A DNA stretch of 64,000 nucleotides from Himantopus leucocephalus (GCA_003993805.1 RSEF01000002.1:71943878-72007877); one strand, 5' to 3'; shown: positions 32,213 to 43,600, counted from the stretch's first letter. Translations and numbers: made by a program. Notes: a model not told the origin generated them from the sequence alone.

Positions 32213-35200
32213 GTAACGGGGAAAGGAACGCGCGCGCGCGCGGCGGCCGTTAGCAGCGCCCTAACGGCCGACCTCCCCCCTGAGGGAATGAGAGCGCGCC
32301 CCGCTACTCACCGACTCCTCCGTCTCCCCGCGACGGCGGGGCCGGGCGGCGGGTGGGCTTTTAAAGCGCGGCGGGGGCGGGGCAGCCTCCCGCCGCCTCA
32401 GGCTCGGCCCCTCGTTGCTGGCGCGGGGGTGTGGGGAGAGGCCCGCGGACACCCCGTTGCCCGGGCCGGCAGGCGGGAAGGGAGCTGCGGATCCTTCGAG
32501 CTCCGGGAGGCTGAGGGCTGCCTGGGTGCTGGGGAGAGGGGGGCTGTGGTGTAAGCTCGTTTCTCTCAGCCGGTCAGCGCGGAGCTGAGAATAAACAGCT
32601 GCGCAGGGGATGGACGCCACATTGTCTGGGGGGGGGGGGGGGGGGGNGCCAGGTGGAAGGCGTGTCTCCAGCCTGCAATGGTGGAAAAAGGGAGAATCCG
32701 CCTCCGTTGTCCATGAGATTTATCTCTGTGCAGATGCTTTCTCACGTACAGCTTCGTCTAAGCCCAACACTGATTATAAGAGGCGGTTTGAACGCTTAAA
32801 TCGTTCGGACTAATCTCCTAACAGCACATTAACTCAGTAAGATCCCATTATACTTATAGCTATAAATCCTTTGCATTTTACACATTTTACTTTTTCAGGT
32901 TTTGATTTAAAAAAAAATAAAATTACAGGATGATGAAGTTGAAGTTCACTATGGTAAGCTTCAGAGAGACCTGTTTATTTTGTATTTAATTTACAGTCCT
33001 GGACGGTTATCCCTGATTTTACACATCATGCCCACTCTGCCTCATTGTCAGCGGTAGCGGTGAATAACAGATATGTGGTCACTGGTAGCAGAGATGAGAC
33101 AATTCAAATCTATGACATGAAAAAGAAGATAGAACATGGGGCACTGCTGCAGCACAATGGTAAGGGAGCTTTTCTTTGTAAAAAGCTGTTAGTGATAGAA
33201 ACCTATAGCTGAAAAACTGGCCCTTGCCAGAAGAAGAAAATTGAATTTTTTTTTAATAAGTCTTTAATAGTGATGGTGTTGCAGGCATGATGGTCTGATG
33301 ATACAAGCAAGGTAAGCTTTTGAGCATAAATATCCAAAAATGATTTTGGGTATTAGCCTGCAAATATAGCTGCTTCTTCCAATTATTTTTCGTTTTAACT
33401 GTTTAAGAAGTTATGGCCCACACATGGCTCATGAGCCATTTTTGTTCTACCAGAACAGTTTATCTAGATCATGCCTACTCCCAAACAACCATCTTTCCCA
33501 GTGTCCTTCTCCTGTAACAAACATACATGAGACACACAAAAGAGAGAATTTGTGTGTGAGAGCAGCGTTCTGCTGCCGGAAGAGTTAACCTGGTACATTT
33601 CCCACTTTATGTGCCTTCTGAATTACAGCTGTGTAATACGTCAGTTAATGGCTGTCCAGATAAACATGTTTGGGTCATTTGTAGCTCAATCCTGATTGTC
33701 TTTTTTCTCATGATAACCAAGAAGTACCTGGAGCTAGACCGAACCTGGTACCTGCGTTCAACTCACGTATGATAAATCTGGTGCTTGTGGGAAGCAGCAC
33801 GTGCAGTATATACAGCTGTGTGTCAAGATGAGGGCTTTCACATAGGAACATGCCTTCTCACCGATAGAAGCTCGGTGTCACCTGCAGCACATGGTTGAGT
33901 ACTGCTGTTTCAGGGAACGGAGTTCAGACGTGCATGGCTATAGGGGGGCTGATAGAGCACATCAGTGATTGAATATAACGAGAAAGTTTGGGGGTTTTGT
34001 GAAGAAATACTTAGTAAATAATTTGGATTTTCCCATGGCTAGGGTAGTAGCTGACATGTTTTGATGCTAGAAGCTTCTCTGTTAATTCATACATTCTCTG
34101 TGTGATAGTTGTTCAGAATGTACAACATTGTTAATAGCTCTAGTTTGTATTTTTAGGCACAATCACTTGTTTGGAGTTCTACGGTACTGCACATCTACTG
34201 AGTGGGGCTGAAGATGGACTAATTTGTATCTGGAACACAAAGAGATGGGAATGCCTGAAATCCATTAAGGCACATAAGTGAGTTTCTTAAATCTGCATAT
34301 TCACGCACATTTTCATGTTTATTTGCCTTATAAATAATGTATGTGGCTAATACATCGTTTTGTTTTTATCAGGGGGCACGTGACATCTCTTTCTATTCAT
34401 CCTTCTGGGAAATTAGCTTTGTCAGTAGGAACAGATAAAACATTAAGGTGAGTCAAAACCGATGATGAACTGAGAATCATCATTCAGTAACTCTTAGTAA
34501 ATTGTTACAAACAACAATTCTGTGTTAGGACTAGACCATGTAACACTGATAAAATGTATTTGGACATCAAATGGTTCAAAGATCCATTGGTTTGTCTTTT
34601 TAAGTTCTAGGTACCAGCAATATTTTAAAGTCTTTAAAAAATAGTCCTTGATGTTCCTAGCTTCTTGTTGTGCTCTGACTCTTTAGTGTCACTTGTAGAT
34701 GTGTAGATTGCATTTTGGAACCCAATTTGTTCAAACTTCTGAAAGCTGTCAGGTTTTGTTTAGTGTGAGAGAAGTAATTTTTCACTTGTAGCGTGTACAT
34801 GTTGCTGTATGTATGTGTTTTAAGTAGATAAAATGGTATTTTAACAGCACAAATAGGTATTGGCGTCCTTTTGGGCGCTGCATTGCAAACAATGGTTTAT
34901 AAAATAAGTAGCACAAATTCAACAAGCGATATATGAAGTCATCATTTTCTCTTGCATTAAGAAGGCAGTGAAATGCATAGAGATGCTTAAAAGCTTCCTT
35001 TGGATGCCTCATGTCAGCATGTAGAAATTCAGTTTCACTGTGCTGTTTTTAACCAAAATGCACATTATCTATTGTTGTCTTTCAGGACTTGGAATCTTGT
35101 AGAAGGACGATCAGCCTTTATCAAAAACCTGAAGCAAAGTGAGTTTATCAGTCTAAATCCACTAAATAAGTGGAATTAGATAGTTTTATTTTTTGTGTAA

Positions 35201-36860
35201 AGAAAAGTATACTGAATTAATCAACAAATCAGTTAATTGCAAGCAACTTTCACAATGTCTTTTTTATACACGTAAGCAAGCATATGTAGGCTTATGTCCT
35301 TAATCATTTACCAAAAGGAAAACATAGTGACACTAAACTAAATTTTTTTTCCTTGAAATTTGATGTCAGGACATTTAAATAAATTTTTTTCTTTTGTTTT
35401 TCTTTGTACACTTCTGATAAACAGAAATAACATTTAAGAGCATAGTTTTACTTGTTTATTCTAGGTTATTTGATTTTTTTCCTGAATTTTTCTCAGGCTT
35501 AGGTAGAAAACAGTGTCTAACTGCTTCTAAAGATTCTTACTTTTAGATTCTCATGCAATATAGAGTGCAAAAAAACTATATACGTGTGTATACAAATATA
35601 TCAATGTGTACAGATGCCCACATAATTAAATGGTCCCCTGATGGAGAGAGGTATGTGACCGTGATAACAAATAAAGTGGATATCTACAAACTTGACACAG
35701 CTTCAATCATTGGCACTATCACAACAGAGAAGAGAATTTCTTCACTTAGATTTATTACAGTAAGTACAAAAAAGAAAGGTGCTGGGAAATTAACAGGTTT
35801 GAAACACATGAAATTAATCACACTTGCATTTCTTTTTTCCCATTCCAAGAATTCTATCCTTGCCATAGCTGGAGATGATGAAATTATAAAGTTCTACAGC
35901 TGTGACTCTCAAAAATGCCTGTGTGAATTTAAAGCTCATGAAAACAGGTATTCTATATTTGTTTACTATTTATGTATTTATGGCAATGCTGAGTACTCAG
36001 TAAAATTCAATGACTTGTCATGTTCAATGTATTTTACTATTGTTTTTGGTTTGTGAAAAAGTGAAATTAATTGTGAAAGTGAATTTATTTATGTGTTAAA
36101 TTCGAAATTTGGGACAGACTTTCTTGCTTTTAGTATGAGCACAAGTACTGTGCTGTCCATGCATCTTAAAAAAACAGGGTATAGAATTAGAAATACTACA
36201 GTTCTAAATTTATGAGAGAGAGCATGTGCGTAAAAATACACACACACACACACACAGAGGTACACACTTCTGTGTGTGGTCTCTGCATTTCTGAAATTGG
36301 GTACCAGTATTTTCCTGCAAGACCATCTGAAGAATGTTTAACCAGTCTTTACAGGTTCTGACTCTTCAGAATGCTTAAATAAAACAAACCAGTTGTACTT
36401 GGTCCAGACAACAGGAGAGTAATCACATATTCTCTGTTGTCGAATACCAAATATTTGTCCAAATGCTGCTTTTAATTCATCCAAACACAAAAGCATGAGC
36501 TAAAATGTCATTGATGTGGTTAATAGTGTGTGCTTAAAAGTATAAAAGTATTCTGAATTGAATCCTAACAAGCCTAGCAAAGGCAAGTGTTCTTACTGTA
36601 AATGACAGCACTCAAAATAGATTACTGTTCCAAGTTTCTGACTGTCATTTGTGGGTTTTCTATTCAAGCTGATTTTTAGACTGTTGCCTATTCATCTTTA
36701 ATTTCTTCTGAAGTGAACTGCCTTGCTATAAAGTAACAAAGCATTGCATTTTCTTCACAGAATAAAAGATATCTATAGTTTTGAAAGAGAAGGACAACAT
36801 GTTATTGTTACTGCGTCCAGTGACGGTTACATTAAAATGTGGAATCTGGATCTTAATAAG
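32150..36860 (+). CDS. PAK1IP1: PAK1IP1, p21-activated kinase-interacting protein 1 (3' exons not found)
   Basis: WD40-repeat nucleolar protein, relative of yeast Mak11; acts in 60S ribosome maturation and inhibits PAK1. Eight exons (32150-32212, 32997-33159, 34157-34277, 34373-34447, 35086-35138, 35614-35759, 35850-35947, 36761-36860) join into 273 codons without a break. The N-terminus MELVAGCYEQVLFGFA is identical to mammals. Six WD-type blades are visible, for example VVTGSRDETIQIYD, LLSGAEDGLICIWN, ALSVGTDKTLRTWNL, AIAGDDEIIKFYSC and VTASSDGYIKMWNL. Mammalian PAK1IP1 is about 392 residues. The expected last exon(s), with a closing blade remnant and a Lys-rich nucleolar tail, are not recognisable before TMEM14C. 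Exon 8 ends at a donor (AATAAG|GTTGGT), so the gene should continue; the 10-N gap at 37954-37963 is the likely place. Confidence 0.95.
32628..32647. repeat. Poly-G run (19 G) ending in a single N
   Basis: Homopolymer in PAK1IP1 intron 1 ending in N at 32647. Likely unresolved join. Confidence 0.85.
32997..33159 (+). CDS. PAK1IP1: PAK1IP1 exon 2
   Basis: 163 nt, acceptor ATTTACAG|TCC, donor CACAATG|GTAAGG. Encodes SWTVIPDFTHHAHSASLSAV and the first blade end VVTGSRDETIQIYDMKKKIE. Confidence 0.95.
33160..34156 (+). other. PAK1IP1 intron 2
   Basis: 1.0 kb. No repeat or RNA gene recognised; a 16-bp palindrome (atggctcatgagccat) occurs near 33426-33441. Confidence 0.55.
34157..34277 (+). CDS. 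PAK1IP1: PAK1IP1 exon 3
   Basis: 121 nt, acceptor TTTTTAG|GC, donor CATAA|GTGAGT. Encodes TITCLEFYGTAHLLSGAEDG, then LICIWNTKRWECLKSIKAH. Confidence 0.95.
34373..34447 (+). CDS. PAK1IP1: PAK1IP1 exon 4
   Basis: 75 nt, acceptor TTTATCAG|GGGG, donor TTAAG|GTGAGT. Encodes GHVTSLSIHPSGKLALSVGT and DKTL. Confidence 0.95.
34448..35613 (+). other. PAK1IP1 introns 4 and 5
   Basis: Two AT-rich introns flanking the 53-nt exon 5 (35086-35138). Nothing else recognised. Confidence 0.55.
35086..35138 (+). CDS. PAK1IP1: PAK1IP1 exon 5
   Basis: 53 nt, acceptor CTTTCAG|G, donor AGCAAA|GTGAGT. Encodes RTWNLVEGRSAFIKNLKQ (first and last codons split). Confidence 0.93.
35614..35759 (+). CDS. PAK1IP1: PAK1IP1 exon 6
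   Basis: 146 nt, acceptor TGTACAG|AT, donor ATTACA|GTAAGT. Encodes NAHIIKWSPDGERYVTVITN, then KVDIYKLDTASIIGTI and EKRISSLRF. Confidence 0.95.
35850..35947 (+). CDS. PAK1IP1: PAK1IP1 exon 7
   Basis: 98 nt, acceptor TTCCAAG|AAT, donor AACAG|GTATTC. Encodes NSILAIAGDDEIIKFYSC and KCLCEFKAHEN. The intron before it is only 90 nt, a multiple of three, and stop-free in frame. Confidence 0.95.
35948..36760 (+). other. PAK1IP1 intron 7
   Basis: 0.8 kb containing a CA microsatellite at 36237-36256 and no other recognised element. Confidence 0.6.
36237..36256. repeat. (CA)n microsatellite
   Basis: About ten CA units in PAK1IP1 intron 7. Confidence 0.8.
36761..36860 (+). CDS. PAK1IP1: PAK1IP1 exon 8 (last exon found)
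   Basis: 100 nt, acceptor TTCACAG|A, donor AATAAG|GTTGGT, phase 0. Encodes IKDIYSFEREGQHVIVTASS and DGYIKMWNLDLNK. Reading past the donor gives a stop after about 26 codons, so an alternative truncated ending is possible but unsupported. Confidence 0.92.
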
Positions 36861-37806
36861 GTTGGTCTATTAAACTGCTTCCTACATTTATGGAAAATAT
36901 CAGACAAACAGAATTGCAGACAGTTCTGTTATAAAGATTGATTTTAAATCACTGAGGAAATTTTCCTTGAAATCTGCACGTCTTGATCTTCCTCCATGTT
37001 ATGTTCAGTGGAGACATATATGTCTATGCACATATTTTTATGCAGTTGTGTATTTTTGTATCTTTGTAATGTTTTTTTTTTAAAACAGACTATAAAATCT
37101 GATGATTTTATGGAGATTTCATCTCCTCTTTATGTAGTCATGCTTCCCTTCAGACCTACTTGGCCAGACTTATGACTTAGGACAGTTACATATGTTCAAA
37201 GGACTGCTGTGAATTTTTGTAACGTTCATGATTGTTGCTACTCTTAAAAACACAAACTCTATGGTGTGGGGGGGTGGTGGTTGTTCATGTAGGTAGTAAA
37301 AGTTTCCTTTTGAAAAATTCAAACACAAGGTACTGGGTACTTTTATCTCCTGTATTTTCAAGCAGTTCTGAGCAGCGCAGTTCAACAAGGAATCATGTCT
37401 TACGTTTAAAGTTTCCCGTGTTTATTGTTTGCTCTGGGGTTTCTCTTTTAAAACCATAATCAGATTTTTTAAATTTAATGCCTAGTAATAAAGGATCTAC
37501 TATATTCCACTGTACGTATCTTGAATAGTTCAAATAAATATCACTTAACATTTATACACTTTATATATATCATCTGAATTTGCCCATTTTTAATTTCACC
37601 CCCACTGATCATTTTTATACTAAGGACAGTAGTGAGAATATCTCTTTTCCATTCATCTCAAATTNTGCAGGCAAAATTTTGTAAAACTGTATAACTGTGT
37701 GGGCAGCTCTGTCTAGCTCTTGTGAGGCAGAATATCCTAATACAAGTAGTTTCTCTTGGGTTGATGCTGGTATGCTGCACACGTGTTCGTGACACTTTAT
37801 CCCCTG

Positions 37807-37953
37807 TGTCATGGTTTAACCCCAGCCGTCAGCTAGGACTGCACAGCCACTCGCACAGTTGTCCCCCTTCACCCCCAGGAAGGGCAGGGAGAAGAGGGAG
37901 AAAAAGAGGGGAAAGGAAAGGAGAAAACCTCATGGGCTGAGATGAAGACAGTT
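37807..37953 (-). mobile_element. Endogenous retroviral LTR fragment, antisense
   Basis: Begins TGTCATGGTTTAACCCCAGC and continues through a purine-rich stretch to the 10-N gap. From memory this is the end of an ERV-type LTR widespread in neoavian genomes, lying in antisense orientation. Only about 147 bp are present; the rest is in the gap or deleted. No viral coding sequence is visible. Confidence 0.65.
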
Positions 37954-37963
37954 NNNNNNNNNN
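37954..37963. other. Assembly gap, 10 N
   Basis: Ten N between an LTR fragment and a CR1 fragment. A round number suggests a gap of unknown true size. Confidence 0.95.
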
Positions 37964-38098
37964 CAGCCTGTCCAGGTCCCTCTGTATGGCATCCCTCCCC
38001 TCCAGCGTGTCGACTGCTCCACGCAGCTGAGTGTTGTCAGTGAACTTGCTGAGGGTACACTCAATCCCAACATCTATGTTGCCAACAGAGATGTTAAA
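37964..38098 (-). mobile_element. CR1 LINE fragment, antisense
   Basis: CAGCCTGTCCAGGTCCCTCT followed by the region around gtgttgtcagtgaacttgctgaggg is the antisense of a CR1 ORF2 segment common in birds. It is cut on the left by the gap. Confidence 0.8.
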
Positions 38099-39517
38099 TA
38101 GTACCAGTTTAATTCAACATTAAAGGGATTTCAATTGTACTTTACTTTGAACTTACACAGCTTTTAACTTTAATAATACCCTGAATGTGCGTGTACACAA
38201 ACACAGGCAAATAATATAGGACTTACGGTTTGTACACTTGGCAGGAAAGGTACCAAATCAGATTTTTAATTGATAACAAGGCTCCTGTGGTAAATACAGG
38301 ACATGCAAAGTATAAGCTTAAATAAGAGAATTGTGTAAAGTGTTTTCACTTGTAAAGTGTTATGTCTATTTTATAGTGCTTATCTTATGCCCTTGACAAA
38401 ATGGCTGCTCTACTAATACAGTTTTTATTGTTTGAATTTTTAAATACATGAGCTCATAGCCAAGGACATCACAATTAAAGACACAAGCTGTCATGAGCAC
38501 CAGGAAAAATCCAGTCTGCACATAATTTTAAGAATTGAAAAGCAAAAATTCCACAGAATGTTGGTTCTAAGTTTTAGACTTACAAGTAAATATTAGACAT
38601 CCAAACTCCCTTTGTAGTAACAAAAAATTATGCATCTCATGAGACTCAGAACAATTTGTGAACTGGAGACAGAAAAGACAAGTCCTAACAGCTTTTAAGG
38701 TGAAACACAGAAACAGTCCTGAGAGGAGAACTCATGTATTCTATACCTTGAGTGAATGCTCAGCTACTAACCAGTACTTGGCAAATTTTTTTTATTGCTT
38801 TCTTGTGCACATCTTCCTTTTCAGAACACTTTTCATTCCAGTTTTCAGGGAACTGCATAGAATTATAGAGGGGAGGCAGCAGTGCAGAGAGAGAGGAGAG
38901 ATGCCAGCAGTGAGAAAGCCCTTCCTGTGTTGGAAAGGGTGAGCGCACATGAAACCAGTGGAGTAGATGGAGACATGGCTGCAAGAAATGACAGCCGAGC
39001 ATGCAGCATCTCATCTGGGCCCCGGGTGAGTTCAGCAGCTCTGGCAGCTGTGGACTTCTTCCAGTTTTCCTCCTTCCCTCTTGGGGACCCCCAGTGCTGG
39101 AGCAAAAGCAGAGCCCAGTGAAACTTGTACGTCATAGCCATTACGCAGCTTGAACAGAAAAAGGAATCCCATCCTTAGGTCTGTGTTGGTTGTGGCACTT
39201 TCCAGGGAGATAGGAGATCTATCTTTAAACCACTTAAGCCAACACGGCAATTAAACTGTTCTCCACTTTCTGATCATTAGGCTAATTCATAAAGATGGGA
39301 AAATATGAAATGGAGCTAGAGAAAGCTGCATTTTGCAGGAAGCACAGGCCTCTGATGTTTTGTGCCTTCTGTTATGGAGAGGGGCTGAAGCCCTTCAGCT
39401 CAGGGACCTGGCTGGAGGAGTGCTGTTTCCTTCTATATGGTTAAATGTCCATGGGACATTAAGTGCCCAGCCAACTGGAATAAATCATGCAGCACCATTT
39501 AAGTGAAGAAAGCACTC

Positions 39518-39553
39518 GGGGGGGGGGGGGGGGGGNGGGGGGGGGGGGGGGGG
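39518..39553. repeat. Poly-G run split by a single N
   Basis: 18 G, N at 39536, 17 G. Same pattern as the other N-bearing homopolymers. Confidence 0.9.
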
Positions 39554-40189
39554 AGTTTATCTTTGTAGACAGTTATAAATATATTTTTACATTTTTTCCG
39601 ATTAAAAAAAATGCAAAACATTTTCAAGATGTTTTGCATCTCCCACTGTTGCATAATTTCTACTGCAGAAGAGTGTTTTTTTTCTGTTGCACTAGCTGTG
39701 CCTGTAATTTAAAGATTATACAAATCCTTTACATCTTCCATAAAAAGGCTATACTGAAATTACCGATCAAAGCTAGAAGCGACCTGTCGACTGCCCCGAG
39801 TTGTAGCCTATGATGCCACACCAAAAACCAACCCCAAATTCTCAGCTGCACCACATACCCCCACTTCTGGTACAGGACCAGGGTGGATTGGGTGCACACG
39901 AATGCAGACTATGAGGGAGCTTTGCCCCTCACTAAACAAAGCACACAAAACCTCGCCTGCACCTAAGTCTCTCCCGATTTGTAGCACCCGGGCTTGGCTC
40001 GGGCATCCTCGATACACCCCGCCGGGGCCCGGGAGTGACCCTGCGGGTAGGTGGGAAGGCACCAACGCTTTCTCCTCCGCACCCCCGGGCTGCGGGACGC
40101 ACTCTACCCTCCCCGTTTTTTTTGTTTTGGTTTGGTTTGGTTTTGTTTGAGGTTTGTTTTCTTTCCCTTCCCTCAGAACAGCCGGAAAA

Positions 40190-40278
40190 GGCAAGCTTTG
40201 GGCGGTGCGTTGCTGCCTCGCCTCCCCTTCCGCAGCCTGCTCCGCCCCGGGCTGCTGTGGAGCGGGGCCGCCGGGCAG
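40190..40278 (+). other. TMEM14C: TMEM14C non-coding exon 1 (5' UTR)
   Basis: GC-rich sequence ending at the strong donor GGGCAG|GTGAGC (GT at 40279-40280), 270 bp before the coding exon acceptor. The 5' boundary is a guess; only the donor is visible. Confidence 0.55.
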
Positions 40279-40315
40279 GTGAGCGCCGCCCGCCTACCCT
40301 CCGCGGCGGGGCTCA

Positions 40316-40350
40316 CCCCCCCCCCCCCCCCCCCCCCCCCCNCCCCCCCC
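40316..40350. repeat. Poly-C run split by a single N
   Basis: 26 C, N at 40342, 8 C, in TMEM14C intron 1. Confidence 0.9.
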
Positions 40351-40549
40351 GCCCCCGCCGAGGTCCCTCCCGCCGCCCCCAGGGCTGCGTTCCCAATAAA
40401 TCGGGTTTCATCTCTTGGAGTGGGTTTAGGGTTTTGGCCTTGCTCGTGGAACCACCGCCCACCCACCTACGGCAAAATGTTACTATTCTTTTTCCCTAAA
40501 AAATTAAGAGATGCCGGCGCTCACCCCAATCTCTTTTTCAGTTTTCAGC

Positions 40550-40625
40550 ATGGCCGTGGACTGGCTCGGCTTTGGCTACGCAGCTCTGGTGGCATCAGGA
40601 GGGATCATTGGCTATGCAAAAGCAG
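40550..40625 (+). CDS. TMEM14C: TMEM14C coding exon 1
   Basis: Encodes [20 protein letters not shown] and GYAKA; acceptor TTTTCAG a few bases before ATG (two tandem AG choices, at 40540-40541 and 40547-40548), donor AAGCAG|GTACGG. Confidence 0.94.
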
Positions 40626-43600
40626 GTACGGTGCGGGAAGGTGCTTCTATCTCCTTGACACCCCCACCCCCCCACCCCAAGAACTTTGTGTGAGCTGGGC
40701 GGCTTTCTGTGAAAGCCTCCTATCTCGAAGTTCACGCAGATGTAAAGTTTATCAGTTTGTGCCATGTGCTGATAACTTGCTGCTGGTTTGGGTGTGGTGC
40801 TTTTTGGGTTGGACGGGTGCTTTGGGCTGATAAGACCACAATCTGCTTTCTGATGGATGCTGGTATCCTGCCTCTTCGTTGTGCTCTTTGGGTTAACTGA
40901 CATGAGTTTGCTTCAGAAAAGCTTTTGCCCTGCTATTTTAAATATAAGTGTTCTGTATCTTTAAATTATGTAAATCGCCATTTTTTTTCCCTTAGACATT
41001 TATTCTCATTTTAATGTTTGATGGTAACAGTATACTGCAAGCTGCAGGGAGTTTTCAGAAGGAACCTTTCTCCAAGTCAAGCTGAACAATGCAAATCAGT
41101 CCTTAAGCTTGTTCCTTTTCCGGGCTCTGCATCATAAGCTTACCCTCTGACCTACTGCTTTCATTTCCTGGCCTTTTTCTGAGTTTGCCCGCCTCTGGAC
41201 AGAAGCATGGATTTATCCCTGCTGCAATACCGTCTTTTTCAGCTTCAAAAATCCCTAAGCCATCTTAGTGTTTGTGATATGAAGGTGTATTCCTGAATTG
41301 TTGATGTCAGTAAGAATCTTACCAGTGCATTTGACCACACAGATGCCTATTCCAGTCTGGTTTCTACTGGCTTTCTTTATCCTTTGGGCTGTGAGTTGAG
41401 GTTAGGATGGGAGGGACAATAATGAGAATTTAAGTAACTAATTGCATCCACATTTCTCCGCAGCCATTATGAAATGGTAGGTATCTTTCTTATCCTCTGT
41501 TCCCAGATGGGAGGACGTGGTCATGCTGAGGCAAGGGAATTTTTGAAGGGGGAACAGGAACTTCTATGGTGACTAAAGGGAAATTAAAAAAAGAAAATAG
41601 CTATCATATCCCTACTAATAACTTGGAGAAACCAAAAGAAAATGGAACTCATCCATAAAGCTAAGGTGGCTTTTACAGTCAGGTCTATATACCCTCACAG
41701 ACAGCAGTCAGCAGTAGGTGCCTTTGGAAGACTATGAGAACAGGGCAAGCAAAAAGTTTATTTATTTACTTATTTTCTCTCTTCCTTTAGTAAGTTCTCT
41801 GGGTCCTGGTGTTTTGAGACTCGGGAACTTCCTGGGCCAGAGGTGGTGTAGTTGTTCTAGTAAGTGTATGTGCCACAGCTGCTTAAACAATGCCTTGTGG
41901 TAAAATTCAAGGATACGATGGCCATTTCTTGGCTGCCAGGCTTTTGCAAAGAATTGTAGCTACCAGATGTTGGTTGCTCAACTGTGTTTTGTCCAGAAGA
42001 GCCACTTGCTAGAGTATGTATCTTTTCCTTGCACATGTATGAGAATATCAGGTGCTTTCTATTGTCTTTAGGTCTTGCTTTTTATACCAAAAGCAGGATC
42101 TGAAGCAATGTTATAGCTGCCTTGTTGATGACTGAAAAATTATTACTTTCTGGTAGCAATATGCTATTGTCTTATAGCATTGGGAGGAGATCTTTATCAG
42201 TTTAGCTTTGCAATCTCGAGTCCTTTTAAAGGTGACTTAAAAATGGAATATATAAAGAACCGCACTCAGTAGCTTTAAGTCCTGGATTCTCCATTAGCCT
42301 TATTGAGGGCATTCACCACTTGCAGTGGTCATGCCATGTCATTACTTGATGTCATCTATAAATCACCAATTTGGATGTGGTATACTTTATCTTCCGGTAG
42401 CTTGGGATTGTCATTTATACTGAGGACTTGATCAAACCTCTAGGCAAGTCTAGGGAACCTTCTTCCAAAGTCTGCAGTTACCTTTAGATCAGATCTCAGG
42501 TGTACTTAAGAGATATGACTGCTCTTATTTGACTCCTGTCTCTTCTTTAGCAACTTCTTATTTGTCTGAATACTCTTCTGCCCAGTTCGGTTCACATGTC
42601 CTTTTTCGTTCTAAACCCTTACTGTTTAATCCGTTTACTGCCTCTCAAGAAATTCTGGAATCACTGTGTTGAACCAACATGGTTTGGTCTGCACAGAAAA
42701 CACCAATTCTGTTGTTTTTCTCACTATTCTTTCCATCATAAATATGTTCATGGCTTTGCTGTTAAAGAATTAAATACTAGTGCTGTTCGTGTCTTGTGCA
42801 GGAGTATTTAAACACATCTCTTGGTTCAGACCAGCATGGTTTTAATATCTTAAAAGAAAAAAAACCCTCTTTAATCTGCTTTATAACAATGAATGGCCAT
42901 CTTTTTTTTTTTTGTTATTGTTGGTGTTTTACAAAACAGATAAGCTAATGAGCAAGTTTGTTTATGAGCTTCTAATAAATGCATTATCGTTTACTCATTC
43001 AGGTAGTGTCCCATCGCTAGCTGCTGGCCTTTTCTTTGGGAGTTTGGCTGGACTGGGTGCCTATCAGCTCTCACAGAATCCAAATAATGTTTGGATTTCC
43101 CTGAGTAAGTAATCTACAATTTTCATTAGAAAGGATTATATTTACCCTAAAATAACTGGATACTTAAAATGAGTACCTGAAAGTCTTTGCAGAAGAGTTA
43201 AATCGATGGTGTTATAAATCTATTTTTAATCCAGTCTTTACACTTGTGTTTTAGTGAAAACCTCTGTTAGTGACCAAACTCCAGTGCTCTCTGTGGAATG
43301 TGAATTTTTGCATTATTTAATTATTTTTTAAGGAATGTATTGAGAATGCATGTTAAAGAATGCTTGTCTTGATGTGTCATACTCGGTGATTTCTCACTAC
43401 GTTCCTGCATCCCTTTTGCAAGAAGTGTAAAGTGCTTTGGGTGATAGTTCAAACTTACATTTTTGTTCCTCTCCTACAACATGAGAGGAAAATATCTGTT
43501 ATTCATTGTTAGAGTTTGTCTTCTGAACATCAAAAAACCTAGAGGTTGTGAAGGAAAATGTGTGCTAGGATAAAGTGAAACTTACATGGTTTAAAAAAAA

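Larger units (their letters stand above)
31250..32500. promoter_or_regulatory. CpG island, PAK1IP1 promoter, probably shared head-to-head with the TRNAU1AP-like gene
   Basis: GC- and CpG-rich block ending just inside PAK1IP1 intron 1, with PAK1IP1 on plus and the TRNAU1AP-like gene on minus diverging from it. There is no TATA box near the PAK1IP1 start. The island is disturbed: it contains a 92-bp perfect palindrome (31589-31680) and a 38-C run ending in an N (31848-31886), so its sequence should be treated as provisional. Confidence 0.75.
36861..40180. other. Region between PAK1IP1 exon 8 and TMEM14C
   Basis: 3.3 kb that should contain the PAK1IP1 terminal exon(s) and 3' UTR. I searched for the conserved segment after exon 8 and for a Lys-rich tail and found neither on the plus strand. 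It holds a single N (37665), an LTR fragment, a 10-N gap, a CR1 fragment and a poly-G run split by N (39518-39553). Confidence 0.65.
40010..40420. promoter_or_regulatory. CpG-rich promoter of TMEM14C
   Basis: GC-rich block upstream of and around the TMEM14C 5' UTR exon, without a TATA box near the exon. It contains a poly-C run with an N just past the first donor, so its length is uncertain. Confidence 0.65.

Noticed and set aside
31598..32554. Open frame of 318 codons on the plus strand in the PAK1IP1 CpG island
   Set aside because: It runs through the palindrome, the N-bearing poly-C run and the PAK1IP1 exon 1 donor. PAK1IP1 exon 1 is real in this frame; the rest is compositional.
35553..36056. 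167-codon open frame as a separate gene
   Set aside because: It is PAK1IP1 exons 6 and 7 read through the stop-free 90-nt intron and flanking intron sequence.
40511..40693. Upstream in-frame ATG of TMEM14C at 40511
   Set aside because: It lies before the 3' splice site of intron 1 and so would not be in the spliced message; the family N-terminus fits the ATG at 40550.
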